A DNA stretch of 64,000 bases from Arthrobacter sp. QXT-31. Its GTDB lineage: Bacteria; Actinomycetota; Actinomycetes; Actinomycetales; Micrococcaceae. The position numbers were made by a program, and so were the translations under genes. Where the stretch lies: contig NZ_CP019304.1 in NCBI RefSeq assembly GCF_001969265.1, positions 1,054,001 to 1,118,000 on the forward strand, given 5' to 3'. The notes beneath the pieces are model-generated. The model saw only the letters and a list, made by a program, of their open reading frames with translations, was not told the origin of the DNA and ran no database searches. Positions 17,093 to 24,055 of the stretch are shown piece by piece. Position 1 is the stretch's first letter. Each line of letters begins with the position of its first letter.

Positions 17093-17839
17093 ATGAGGTT
17101 CCAACCGTACCGTTCACCATCTACCGGGCGGGAGGTACGCGCCGTCTTCTTCGACACGTTCGGGACTGCGGTCGATTGGCGCACCGGCGTCGCCCGCCAG
17201 GCAACGGCGTTCGCGGCGGAACAGGGACGGGAACTAGACGCGGAAGCCTTCGCGGACGACTGGCGAGCCCTCTACCAGCCGGCAATGGAAGCCATCCGCA
17301 GCGGCACCCGTGAATTCACCACACTGGACACACTCCACCGCGAAAACCTGGACCGGGTGCTCCGCCGCCACGGCTTCGACCCGGAGCGGCTGGGGGCGGA
17401 GACCCTGGAGAAGCTGAACAAGTCGTGGCACCGGCTACCGCCGTGGCCGGACAGCGTGGCGGGCCTGGCAGCCATCCGACGCCGCTACATTGTGGGGCCG
17501 CTGTCGAACGGCAACACCTCATTGCTGCTGGACATGGCCAGGAGTGCGGGACTGCCGTGGGATGTGATCATCGGCTCGGACATGACGCGCACCTACAAGC
17601 CGCTGCCTGGGGCCTATCTGAGGACTGCGGAGTTCCTGGATCTCAGCCCCGGTGAGGTGATGCTGGCGGCGGCCCACAACAGCGACCTGCAGGCTGCCCG
17701 GGAAGCGGGGCTGGCGACGGCGTTCATTGCCCGCCCCACGGAATACGGCCCGGGCCAGGCGGCGGACCTTGCCCCGGAGGGCAACTGGGACCTGTCGGCA
17801 TCGGGCATCCCGGAATTGGCGGACCTGCTCGGGGCCTGA
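17093..17839 (+). CDS. HAD-superfamily hydrolase, haloacid dehalogenase type II
   Basis: This 248-aa protein has the HAD motifs in order: the nucleophile Asp21 in VFFDTFGT, motif II in GPLSNGNTS (residues about 130), the motif III lysine in YKPLPGAY and an acidic motif IV in AAAHNSDLQAA. The layout and length are those of type II (S)-2-haloacid dehalogenases, which hydrolyse 2-haloacids to 2-hydroxyacids; many members act on other small substrates. GAAGGGAGA precedes the ATG. The gene is convergent with the lyase gene, 12 bases apart. Confidence 0.85.
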   Translation: MRFQPYRSPSTGREVRAVFFDTFGTAVDWRTGVARQATAFAAEQGRELDAEAFADDWRALYQPAMEAIRSGTREFTTLDTLHRENLDRVLRRHGFDPERLGAETLEKLNKSWHRLPPWPDSVAGLAAIRRRYIVGPLSNGNTSLLLDMARSAGLPWDVIIGSDMTRTYKPLPGAYLRTAEFLDLSPGEVMLAAAHNSDLQAAREAGLATAFIARPTEYGPGQAADLAPEGNWDLSASGIPELADLLGA

Positions 17840-17851
17840 AACCGTTTCGCG

Positions 17852-18769
17852 CTACGCTGCCGCGGGGAACACCCCTGCCCCTGCGAGCCCTGACCGCGGA
17901 TCCGTACCGACGATGCCGCAGATCCAGCGGCCCAGTTCCGTCGCCTTCTGCACGTCGATGCCTGTCTGGAACCCGGCGCGCCCGAGCATCCACGCGAGGT
18001 CCTCCGTGGAGACATTGCCCGCTGCACCGGGAGCGAACGGGCACCCGCCGAGACCGCCGACGCTGCTGTCGAACACGTCGACGCCCGATGCCATGGCCGC
18101 ATAAGTGTTGGCCAGCGCAGTATGGCGGGTCTCATGAAGGTGCGCCCTCAGCTGCAGGCCGGTTTCCTCGCGCAGCCTGGCGAAAGTCTCGCCCACCTGC
18201 CACGGCACGGCGCACCCGATGGTGTCCGCCAACGCGACTTCCGCCAGATTCGCACGGCCAACCGCACTGCGGACGACGTCGAGAGTCTGTTCGATCGGGA
18301 CGTCGCCTTGGTAGGGGCAGCCAAAAGCGACGGCCGCGGTGACGCTGAGCGGAATGGATGCCGAGGCGGCGATGTCCGACACTTCCTCCAAAGCCGCAAG
18401 CGCCGCTGCAACGGTGGTGTTCTGGTTGGCGGCGGCGAACGCATCAGTCACCGGGAGCACGTAGTTCATCTCGTCCACCCCGGCGTCGACGGCGCGCACG
18501 GCACCCCTGGTGTTCAGTACCAGGCCGATATAGCTCACGTCGCCGGTGCGCGGGACCGCTGCCATGACGGCGTCGGCATCGGCCATCTGGGGAACAGCTT
18601 TGGGGTTCACAAAGCTGACGGCTTCGATCCGCCGGGCACCCATCCCGATCAGCTCTTCGATGAGCCGGACCTTGTCCTTCGTGCTCACGGGGGTCTTCTC
18701 GTTCTGCAGGCCATCGCGCGGGCTGACGTCCACGATCGAGACCGGCCTGGTTCCATGGGCGAACGCCAT
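17852..18769 (-). CDS. HMG-CoA lyase family protein (candidate citramalyl-CoA lyase)
   Basis: This 305-aa protein is a DRE-TIM lyase: DVSPRDGLQNEKTPVSTKDK near the N-terminus supplies the conserved Arg and Asp, and the C-terminal GLGGCPFAPGAAGN carries the catalytic cysteine loop of HMG-CoA lyases. HMG-CoA lyase makes acetoacetate and acetyl-CoA, but family members also cleave citramalyl-CoA to pyruvate and acetyl-CoA. Its ATG overlaps the stop of the CoA-transferase gene (TGATG), so the transferase product is probably its substrate. That pairing of a family III transferase with an HMG-CoA-lyase-like enzyme resembles succinyl-CoA:citramalate transferase and R-citramalyl-CoA lyase of Chloroflexus. 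The assignment is inference. Confidence 0.85.
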   Translation of the reverse strand: MAFAHGTRPVSIVDVSPRDGLQNEKTPVSTKDKVRLIEELIGMGARRIEAVSFVNPKAVPQMADADAVMAAVPRTGDVSYIGLVLNTRGAVRAVDAGVDEMNYVLPVTDAFAAANQNTTVAAALAALEEVSDIAASASIPLSVTAAVAFGCPYQGDVPIEQTLDVVRSAVGRANLAEVALADTIGCAVPWQVGETFARLREETGLQLRAHLHETRHTALANTYAAMASGVDVFDSSVGGLGGCPFAPGAAGNVSTEDLAWMLGRAGFQTGIDVQKATELGRWICGIVGTDPRSGLAGAGVFPAAA

Positions 18770-20091
18770 CAGATTGCTCCTTCGTTACGCGCATTCTGCA
18801 ACTCTTCGTCGGTGAGGTTCAGGAGACCCTGGTACACATCGGCATTGTGGGATCCATGCACCAGAGGCCCGTTCCAGCTGATCCGGCCGCCGGAGCGCGT
18901 GAGCTTGGGGACGATTCCCGGCTGGACCACGGCACCCAGCTCGTCGTCGGCCACTTCCACAAGCATGTCCCGGGCCTTGAGCTGCGGGTCCTCGAAGATA
19001 TCCTCAACAGTGCTCACGGTGCTGTTCGGAACAGCGTGTTCATCGAGCAGGCTGACCAGCTCGCCGGCCGTGTAGTGCCCCGCCCAGTCGGCGATGATGC
19101 CTTCAAGCTCCTCCTGGTTGCGGCCGCGCTGCGCATGGTCACGGTATTTCGGGTCCTCCGCGAGGCCGGGCACGCCCATCGCCCTGGCCAGGCGCACGAA
19201 GACCGAGTCCTGATTGGCCGCTATGACAACCCATTTGCCGTCGCTAGAGCGGAAGATGTTCGACGGCGCTATCCCCTTGAGTCCCGAGCCGCTGGGTCCA
19301 GGAACAATACCGGCGGCGGCGTAGTCCGGCACAGCGCTCTCCAGCAGCGAAAAGCACGCCTCCACGAGCGACACATCGACCACCTGGCCGGTCCCTCCGC
19401 GGGCATCCCGCCAGTACAGCGCCAGCAGGATCCCCTGCAGGGCATACAGCGAGCCGAGACTGTCGCCCAGGGATATGCCTGTGCGGGGCGGCGGCTGGTC
19501 GGGGTAGCCGTTCAGGTGCCGCAATCCGCTGCGCGCCTCAGCGACGGAGGCATACCCCGGCTTTGACGCTTCCGGACCAGTCTGTCCGTACCCGGAGACC
19601 CGGGCGATGATGAGGCCGGGATTGATCTTCCACAGTTCCTCAGGGCCGAGGCCAAGCTTTTCCATGGTGCCCGGGCGGAAGTTCTCCAGGATGACGTCGG
19701 CTTCCTTGCAGAGCTCAAGAAAGAGCTCCCGGCCCCGCGGGGCTTTGAGGTCCATGGTGACGCACTTTTTGCCGCGGGACTGCACGGACCACCACAGGGT
19801 GTGGTCCTTGACCCGCGCACGGCCCCATTCGCGCATGGGATCCGGCCTGTCTGGGGATTCGACCTTGATGACTTCGGCGCCGAAGTCGGCCATCTGCCGT
19901 CCCGCGAAAGGCCCGGCGATCAGCGATCCCAGTTCGAGGACGCGCACTCCGGACAGCGGACCGGCACCATCGCCCGTGACTGTGGTCCTGGTTGCAGTGG
20001 CTGACGGGGCTTCTTCAGCAATCCTGCGGCCGCCCTCGTCCGCGGCGTCCTTGCCGCGCTTCGCTGTGCCGGTTTCGTAAACCTTCATCAA
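18769..20091 (-). CDS. Family III CoA-transferase (CaiB/BaiF type)
   Basis: This 440-aa protein matches family III CoA-transferases over residues about 40-430: VRVLELGSLIAGPFAGRQMA opens the domain, and GISLGDSLGSLYALQG contains the catalytic aspartate that forms the acyl-enzyme anhydride. It would activate a carboxylic acid by moving CoA from succinyl-CoA or acetyl-CoA. The first 35 residues are a hydrophilic extension. The start at 20091 has AGGAG 11 bases upstream. It is the first gene of an operon with the HMG-CoA-lyase-like gene, and a 28-bp palindrome 104 bases upstream is the likely IclR site. Confidence 0.88.
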   Translation of the reverse strand: MMKVYETGTAKRGKDAADEGGRRIAEEAPSATATRTTVTGDGAGPLSGVRVLELGSLIAGPFAGRQMADFGAEVIKVESPDRPDPMREWGRARVKDHTLWWSVQSRGKKCVTMDLKAPRGRELFLELCKEADVILENFRPGTMEKLGLGPEELWKINPGLIIARVSGYGQTGPEASKPGYASVAEARSGLRHLNGYPDQPPPRTGISLGDSLGSLYALQGILLALYWRDARGGTGQVVDVSLVEACFSLLESAVPDYAAAGIVPGPSGSGLKGIAPSNIFRSSDGKWVVIAANQDSVFVRLARAMGVPGLAEDPKYRDHAQRGRNQEELEGIIADWAGHYTAGELVSLLDEHAVPNSTVSTVEDIFEDPQLKARDMLVEVADDELGAVVQPGIVPKLTRSGGRISWNGPLVHGSHNADVYQGLLNLTDEELQNARNEGAI

Positions 20092-20194
20092 ATCTCAACT
20101 CCTGATTCCTGATGCGGACCCGGTGGGCGCCGTACACGCGGACGGGAGGTCCAGGACGCTCCGTCGCACGGGAACCAGTATGCACTCATCTCTT

Positions 20195-20222
20195 CATATT
20201 GTGAACATCAAATCACGATATG
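20195..20222. promoter_or_regulatory. IclR-type operator upstream of the CoA-transferase operon
   Basis: CATATTGTGA-N8-TCACGATATG is a palindrome matching at 9 of 10 positions per arm. It overlaps the 3' end of the iclR gene and lies 104 bases upstream of the CoA-transferase start. The same TGA-N8-TCA architecture recurs at 21098-21125. Confidence 0.6.
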
Positions 20223-21004
20223 GGTACCTCCTCGGAGGGAAGGCTCCCGCCGATCAGCCGCGTGCCTTCGGCGGCCGCGGCGACGACGGGTTCTATCCAG
20301 GAGGCGCACACGTCGTAGGGCATCCTCATGGTGGGCCCCATCACGGTGAGTGCACCGTAGAGCTCAGCCTGCGGACCGAAGATCGGAACGGACAGGCCGC
20401 TGGCGCCGGAGACCCGCTCGCCGGTGGTGATGGCAAAACCGTCGGCACGGGTCTTGGCGACGGCGGCATCGAGGCTTGCCGCGTCCGTGATGGTCTGGTT
20501 GGTGATGGACCGGAGCCCTGACCCGTAGACCCTTTCCGCCAGATCGGCGTTCCAGGCGAGCAGCACACGGCCTGCCGAACCGGCGTGGATCGGCATGATA
20601 TCGCCGACCTCGACGGCCCTTCGAAGAACCCGCCGGGTCTCGGCCAATGCGACGCAAACCCTGCTCCCCTGCGATTCCCTGAAAATGCAGACCGTCTCGC
20701 CCAACTCATCCCGCAATCGCCGGATCACGGGCGTCAGCAGTTCCAGGAAGTCAAGACCCTGCCGTGCGGGCGCCGCCCAGTGGGCCATGCGTATCCCGAT
20801 CCGGAAATGGTCACCGCGCCGGTTGAGCAGTCCCTCGTGCACCATGTTGGTGACCAGGCGCTGCACCGTGGAATGCGGCAGCCCGGTCTCGGCCCGTATT
20901 TCGGCGAGGCTCATTTCAGGCCGAACCAGTGAAAAGGCATCCAGGATGGACGTGATCTTCTTCAGCACCAGCAACGGGGCGGCGGCGTTTTCGGTTGCGC
21001 TCAT
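20213..21004 (-). CDS. IclR-family regulator of the CoA-transferase and ABC operons
   Basis: This 263-aa regulator has an N-terminal winged helix (MSLAEIRAETGLPHSTVQRL at residues about 30-49) and a C-terminal IclR effector domain. I chose the ATG at 21004, with AAGGAG about 15 bases upstream; the reading frame stays open to 21100 but that extension crosses the divergent promoter region and has no family character. It is divergent from the ABC transporter operon and precedes the CoA-transferase/lyase operon on the same strand. Both flanking promoters carry the same palindrome, so it probably controls both. It is a paralogue of the regulator at 13180-13965. Confidence 0.85.
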   Translation of the reverse strand: MSATENAAAPLLVLKKITSILDAFSLVRPEMSLAEIRAETGLPHSTVQRLVTNMVHEGLLNRRGDHFRIGIRMAHWAAPARQGLDFLELLTPVIRRLRDELGETVCIFRESQGSRVCVALAETRRVLRRAVEVGDIMPIHAGSAGRVLLAWNADLAERVYGSGLRSITNQTITDAASLDAAVAKTRADGFAITTGERVSGASGLSVPIFGPQAELYGALTVMGPTMRMPYDVCASWIEPVVAAAAEGTRLIGGSLPSEEVPIS

Positions 21005-21097
21005 GGGTCTATCCCGGCTCCTTCTTCTCCCAAGGCGGGGCAGCGGCCATTCACTGCCCCCTTGTAGTGTGACAGAGGTTACTGTTAGCCTAGCGTC

Positions 21098-21125
21098 CAC
21101 TATATGACCATCGACTCACAATGTG
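21098..21125. promoter_or_regulatory. IclR-type operator in the iclR/ABC divergent promoter
   Basis: CACTATATGA-N8-TCACAATGTG is an imperfect palindrome (7 of 10 per arm) ending 18 bases upstream of the ABC ATPase ATG. Its right arm closely matches the ideal half-site CATATTGTGA of the site at 20195-20222, and the 8-base spacer is identical in length. Confidence 0.55.
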
Positions 21126-21143
21126 GTTAGCGGGAGAACAGCA

Positions 21144-21989
21144 ATGACGCACCCCTTACAGCCTGAATCTTCGAAGTTCGCGGTTGAGCTCAACGGATGC
21201 ACCAAGGAGTTTGCAACTCCCGGCGGCGGATCGTACTTCGCTGTTCGGGACATCGACCTCAAGGTTGAGCCCGGACGGTTCGTCTCCATCGTCGGTCCGA
21301 CGGGATCGGGCAAGTCCACCATCCTCAACATGGCCGCAGGACTCCTGAATCCTTCGTCGGGCACTGTCCACAGCTTCGGTGAGGCCGTCCACGGGGTGAA
21401 CCGCCGCGCCTCCTACATGTTCCAGCAGGACGCCCTGCTGCCATGGAAGTCTGTCATCGACAACGTCAGCCTCGGGCTCACCATGGCCGGGGTATCCAAG
21501 GCCGAGGCCTACGACGAGTCCCGCCGCTGGCTCGAGAAGGTGGGATTGAAGAACTTCGCTGACCGGTACCCCCACCAGCTCTCCGGCGGCATGCGCAAGC
21601 GCACCGCAGTTGCCCAGGCCTGGATCGTCAACCCGGACATCCTGCTGATGGACGAACCTTTCTCCGCGCTCGACGTGCAGACGCGGCAGATCATGGAGAA
21701 CGAACTCCTCCAGCTCTGGCAGGAATCGGACAAGGCGGTCGTGTTCATCACCCACGACCTGGACGAGGCCATCGCCCTGTCCGACGAGGTGGTCATCCTC
21801 GGGGCCGGGCCGGGCAGCACCGTCGTCGGCAGCTACGAGATCGACATCCCCCGCCCGCGGGACCTGCTTGATATCCGGGACGATCCCAAGTTCGTCGAGC
21901 TCCACAGAGAAATCTGGGGGCGTCTCAAGGTTGAGGTGTCCAAGACCTACGAATCAGCACGGGAAGAGGAAGAGAGCGACGCAGCATGA
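21144..21989 (+). CDS. ABC transporter ATPase (SsuB/TauB type)
   Basis: This 281-aa ATPase has Walker A GPTGSGKST at residues 51-59, the signature LSGGMRKRTAVAQAW near 145 and Walker B DILLMDEPFSALD near 170. It belongs to the nitrate/sulfonate/bicarbonate importer class by its FQQDALLPWKSVIDNVSLGL segment. The ATG at 21144 follows GGGAGA; a GTG 21 bases upstream is possible but lies within the operator. The 3' end overlaps the permease gene by four bases (ATGA). Confidence 0.9.
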   Translation: MTHPLQPESSKFAVELNGCTKEFATPGGGSYFAVRDIDLKVEPGRFVSIVGPTGSGKSTILNMAAGLLNPSSGTVHSFGEAVHGVNRRASYMFQQDALLPWKSVIDNVSLGLTMAGVSKAEAYDESRRWLEKVGLKNFADRYPHQLSGGMRKRTAVAQAWIVNPDILLMDEPFSALDVQTRQIMENELLQLWQESDKAVVFITHDLDEAIALSDEVVILGAGPGSTVVGSYEIDIPRPRDLLDIRDDPKFVELHREIWGRLKVEVSKTYESAREEEESDAA

Positions 21990-22849
21990 CTGTGGCACCG
22001 GTTTCCAAGAAAACACAACGCTTTCCCCTCCGGAAGGAACGGGGTGCGCCGGCAGCCCAGCACCCCAAACGCAGGCGGGGTGAAGCATCGAACTTCTCCA
22101 TTCGGATGGGACAACTGGGCCTCGCCGCCGTTGTCCTCGGCGCGTGGGAAGTGCTGGGACGCGTTGGCGTCATCGACCCGTTCTTCTTCCCCCTGCCCTC
22201 CGACATCCTGATGACGGTATGGGTCTGGATCTCCAGCGGCTTCGTCTTCCCTCATCTGTGGATCACCCTGCAGGAATCGATCCTGGCATTCCTGACGGGT
22301 GCGGCGGCCGGCCTGGTCCTGGGCTTCCTTCTGGCGCGGGTCCGTTTCCTGGAGCGGCTCCTGGACCCGTTCCTGCAGATGTTCAATGCCCTTCCCCGGG
22401 TGGTGCTGGCCCCGATCTTCCTGCTGTGGTTCGGCCTGGGGATCTGGTCAAAGGTCGCCTTCGGCTTCACCCTGGTGTTCTTCATCGTCTTCTTCAACAC
22501 CCTCGAGGGCGTCAAGAGCGTGGACCGGGTTCTCGTGGACAACGCACGCATGCTGGGGGCGTCGGAGAAGCAGCTCCTCCGCCACGTCTTCATCCCCAGC
22601 GCCCTGACCTGGATCTTCTCCAGCCTGCACATCAGCGTAGGTTTTGCCATCACCGGTGCCGTGGTGGGTGAGTACCTCGGAGCTTCCGCCGGTGTGGGCT
22701 ACGCCATCGCCCAGGCCCAAGGTGTCTTCGATACCAAAGGGGTCTTCGCCGGCATGTTCATCCTGATGTTCGTGGTCCTGATCATCGACCTCCTCGTCAA
22801 CCGCCTCGAACGGCACCTCCTGAGGTGGCGCCCGGTCCGGTCCTCGTAA
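21986..22849 (+). CDS. ABC transporter permease (SsuC/TauC type)
   Basis: This 287-aa membrane protein has about six transmembrane segments from residue 35 onward and a typical EAA loop, EGVKSVDRVLVDNARMLGAS, which contacts the ATPase. The first 35 residues are basic and cytoplasmic. It belongs with the ATPase before it and the binding protein after it in a three-gene importer. Confidence 0.9.
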   Translation: MTVAPVSKKTQRFPLRKERGAPAAQHPKRRRGEASNFSIRMGQLGLAAVVLGAWEVLGRVGVIDPFFFPLPSDILMTVWVWISSGFVFPHLWITLQESILAFLTGAAAGLVLGFLLARVRFLERLLDPFLQMFNALPRVVLAPIFLLWFGLGIWSKVAFGFTLVFFIVFFNTLEGVKSVDRVLVDNARMLGASEKQLLRHVFIPSALTWIFSSLHISVGFAITGAVVGEYLGASAGVGYAIAQAQGVFDTKGVFAGMFILMFVVLIIDLLVNRLERHLLRWRPVRSS

Positions 22850-22881
22850 CCCATCACCATCACCGCCTGAAAGGGAACCCC

Positions 22882-23958
22882 ATGACACAGAACCAAACCC
22901 GGCACCGGCGCCGGAAGCTCTTCCGCCCGCTGACCCTGCTTGCCTCCGCTGCCCTGGCCCTCTCGGCCTGCGGCGCCCCTGCGGCTGCACCTCCGGGCCA
23001 GGGCGGGACCGGCGCTGCCGGCGGGGAAGGCACCAAGGTGATCATCGGCGTCGGCGGCCAGACTCTCCTGACCTACCTTCCCACCACGCTGGCCCAGCAG
23101 CTGGGCTACTACAAGGATGAGGGCCTGAACGTCGAACTCCAGGACCTGCAGGGCGGCTCGAAAGCGCTCACCGCGATGGTGGGCGGCAGCACAAATGTCA
23201 CCAGCGGATACTACGAGCACACCATCCAGATGCAGGCCAAGAACCAGCCCATCAAGGCGTTCGTTGACATGGGCCAGTCGTCGGGACTTGCCCTCCTCGT
23301 GGCGCCGAAGAATGAGGGCAAGATCAAGTCCATTGCGGATCTCAAGGGCAAGAACGTCGGCGTGACCTCACCGGGGTCCTCCACTGACATGTTCGTTAAG
23401 TTCCTGCTGGCCAAGAACGGCATGCAGCAGACAGATGCCGCCGTATCAGCCATCGGCGCCGGGTCCTCTGCCGTTGCCGCCGTGGAGCAGAACCAGGTGG
23501 ATGCGGCGGTGATGCTCGAACCTGACGTCTCCGTACTCGCAAAGCGGATAGGCCACGATCCGGTGCTGCTGGAAGACGTCCGGACCGTGGAGGGGCTGAA
23601 GGAAGTATTCGACACCGGCTCATGGCCGTCCTCCTCCCTCTACGCCAAGACCGAATGGCTGGACCAGAACAAGGAAACCGCGGGCAAGCTCGCCAAGGCG
23701 ATCAAGCGCACCCTCGAATTCATCGACGGCCATTCCGGCGAGGAGATTGCCGCGAAAATGCCTGAGAAGTTCGCTGGCGGGGACAAGGAGCTCTACGCCA
23801 AAGTCATTGAGGACCTGAAGAAGACGCTCAGCAAGGACGGATCCTTTACCGAGGACGGCGCCCAGGCGGTCCTGAAGACACAGCGGGTGGCCAACCCGGA
23901 GGTCGGGGACAAGGACATCAAGCTGGAGGACACCTACACGAACGAATTCGTGAAGTAG
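22882..23958 (+). CDS. ABC substrate-binding lipoprotein (SsuA/NMT1 type)
   Basis: This 358-aa protein starts with a basic signal peptide ending in the lipobox LSAC (lipidated Cys30). The mature part matches the NMT1/SsuA-like periplasmic-binding fold, with TTLAQQLGYYKDEGLNVELQ and SVGVTSPG-like loops characteristic of aromatic, sulfonate or pyrimidine-precursor binding proteins. I chose the ATG at 22882 after AAAGGGAA; the longer open frame begins inside the permease gene. The ligand cannot be read from sequence; the neighbouring pathway suggests an organic acid. Confidence 0.88.
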   Translation: MTQNQTRHRRRKLFRPLTLLASAALALSACGAPAAAPPGQGGTGAAGGEGTKVIIGVGGQTLLTYLPTTLAQQLGYYKDEGLNVELQDLQGGSKALTAMVGGSTNVTSGYYEHTIQMQAKNQPIKAFVDMGQSSGLALLVAPKNEGKIKSIADLKGKNVGVTSPGSSTDMFVKFLLAKNGMQQTDAAVSAIGAGSSAVAAVEQNQVDAAVMLEPDVSVLAKRIGHDPVLLEDVRTVEGLKEVFDTGSWPSSSLYAKTEWLDQNKETAGKLAKAIKRTLEFIDGHSGEEIAAKMPEKFAGGDKELYAKVIEDLKKTLSKDGSFTEDGAQAVLKTQRVANPEVGDKDIKLEDTYTNEFVK

Positions 23959-23964
23959 CACCAG

Positions 23965-24003
23965 CCGCAGGCACGCCATCCGCACCGGGTGGCGTGCCTG
24001 CGG
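23965..24003. terminator. Intergenic hairpin between binding-protein and aconitase genes
   Basis: A perfect 14-bp stem (CCGCAGGCACGCCA and its complement) with an 11-base loop starts seven bases after the binding-protein stop. No T-tract follows, so it may be an mRNA-stabilising or attenuating structure that sets the ratio of transporter to enzyme instead of a full stop. Confidence 0.55.
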
Positions 24004-24055
24004 CCGGTACTGCGTTCCTGCGGCCGCCACCGCATTCCTGCGAGGAGAGCTCCCA

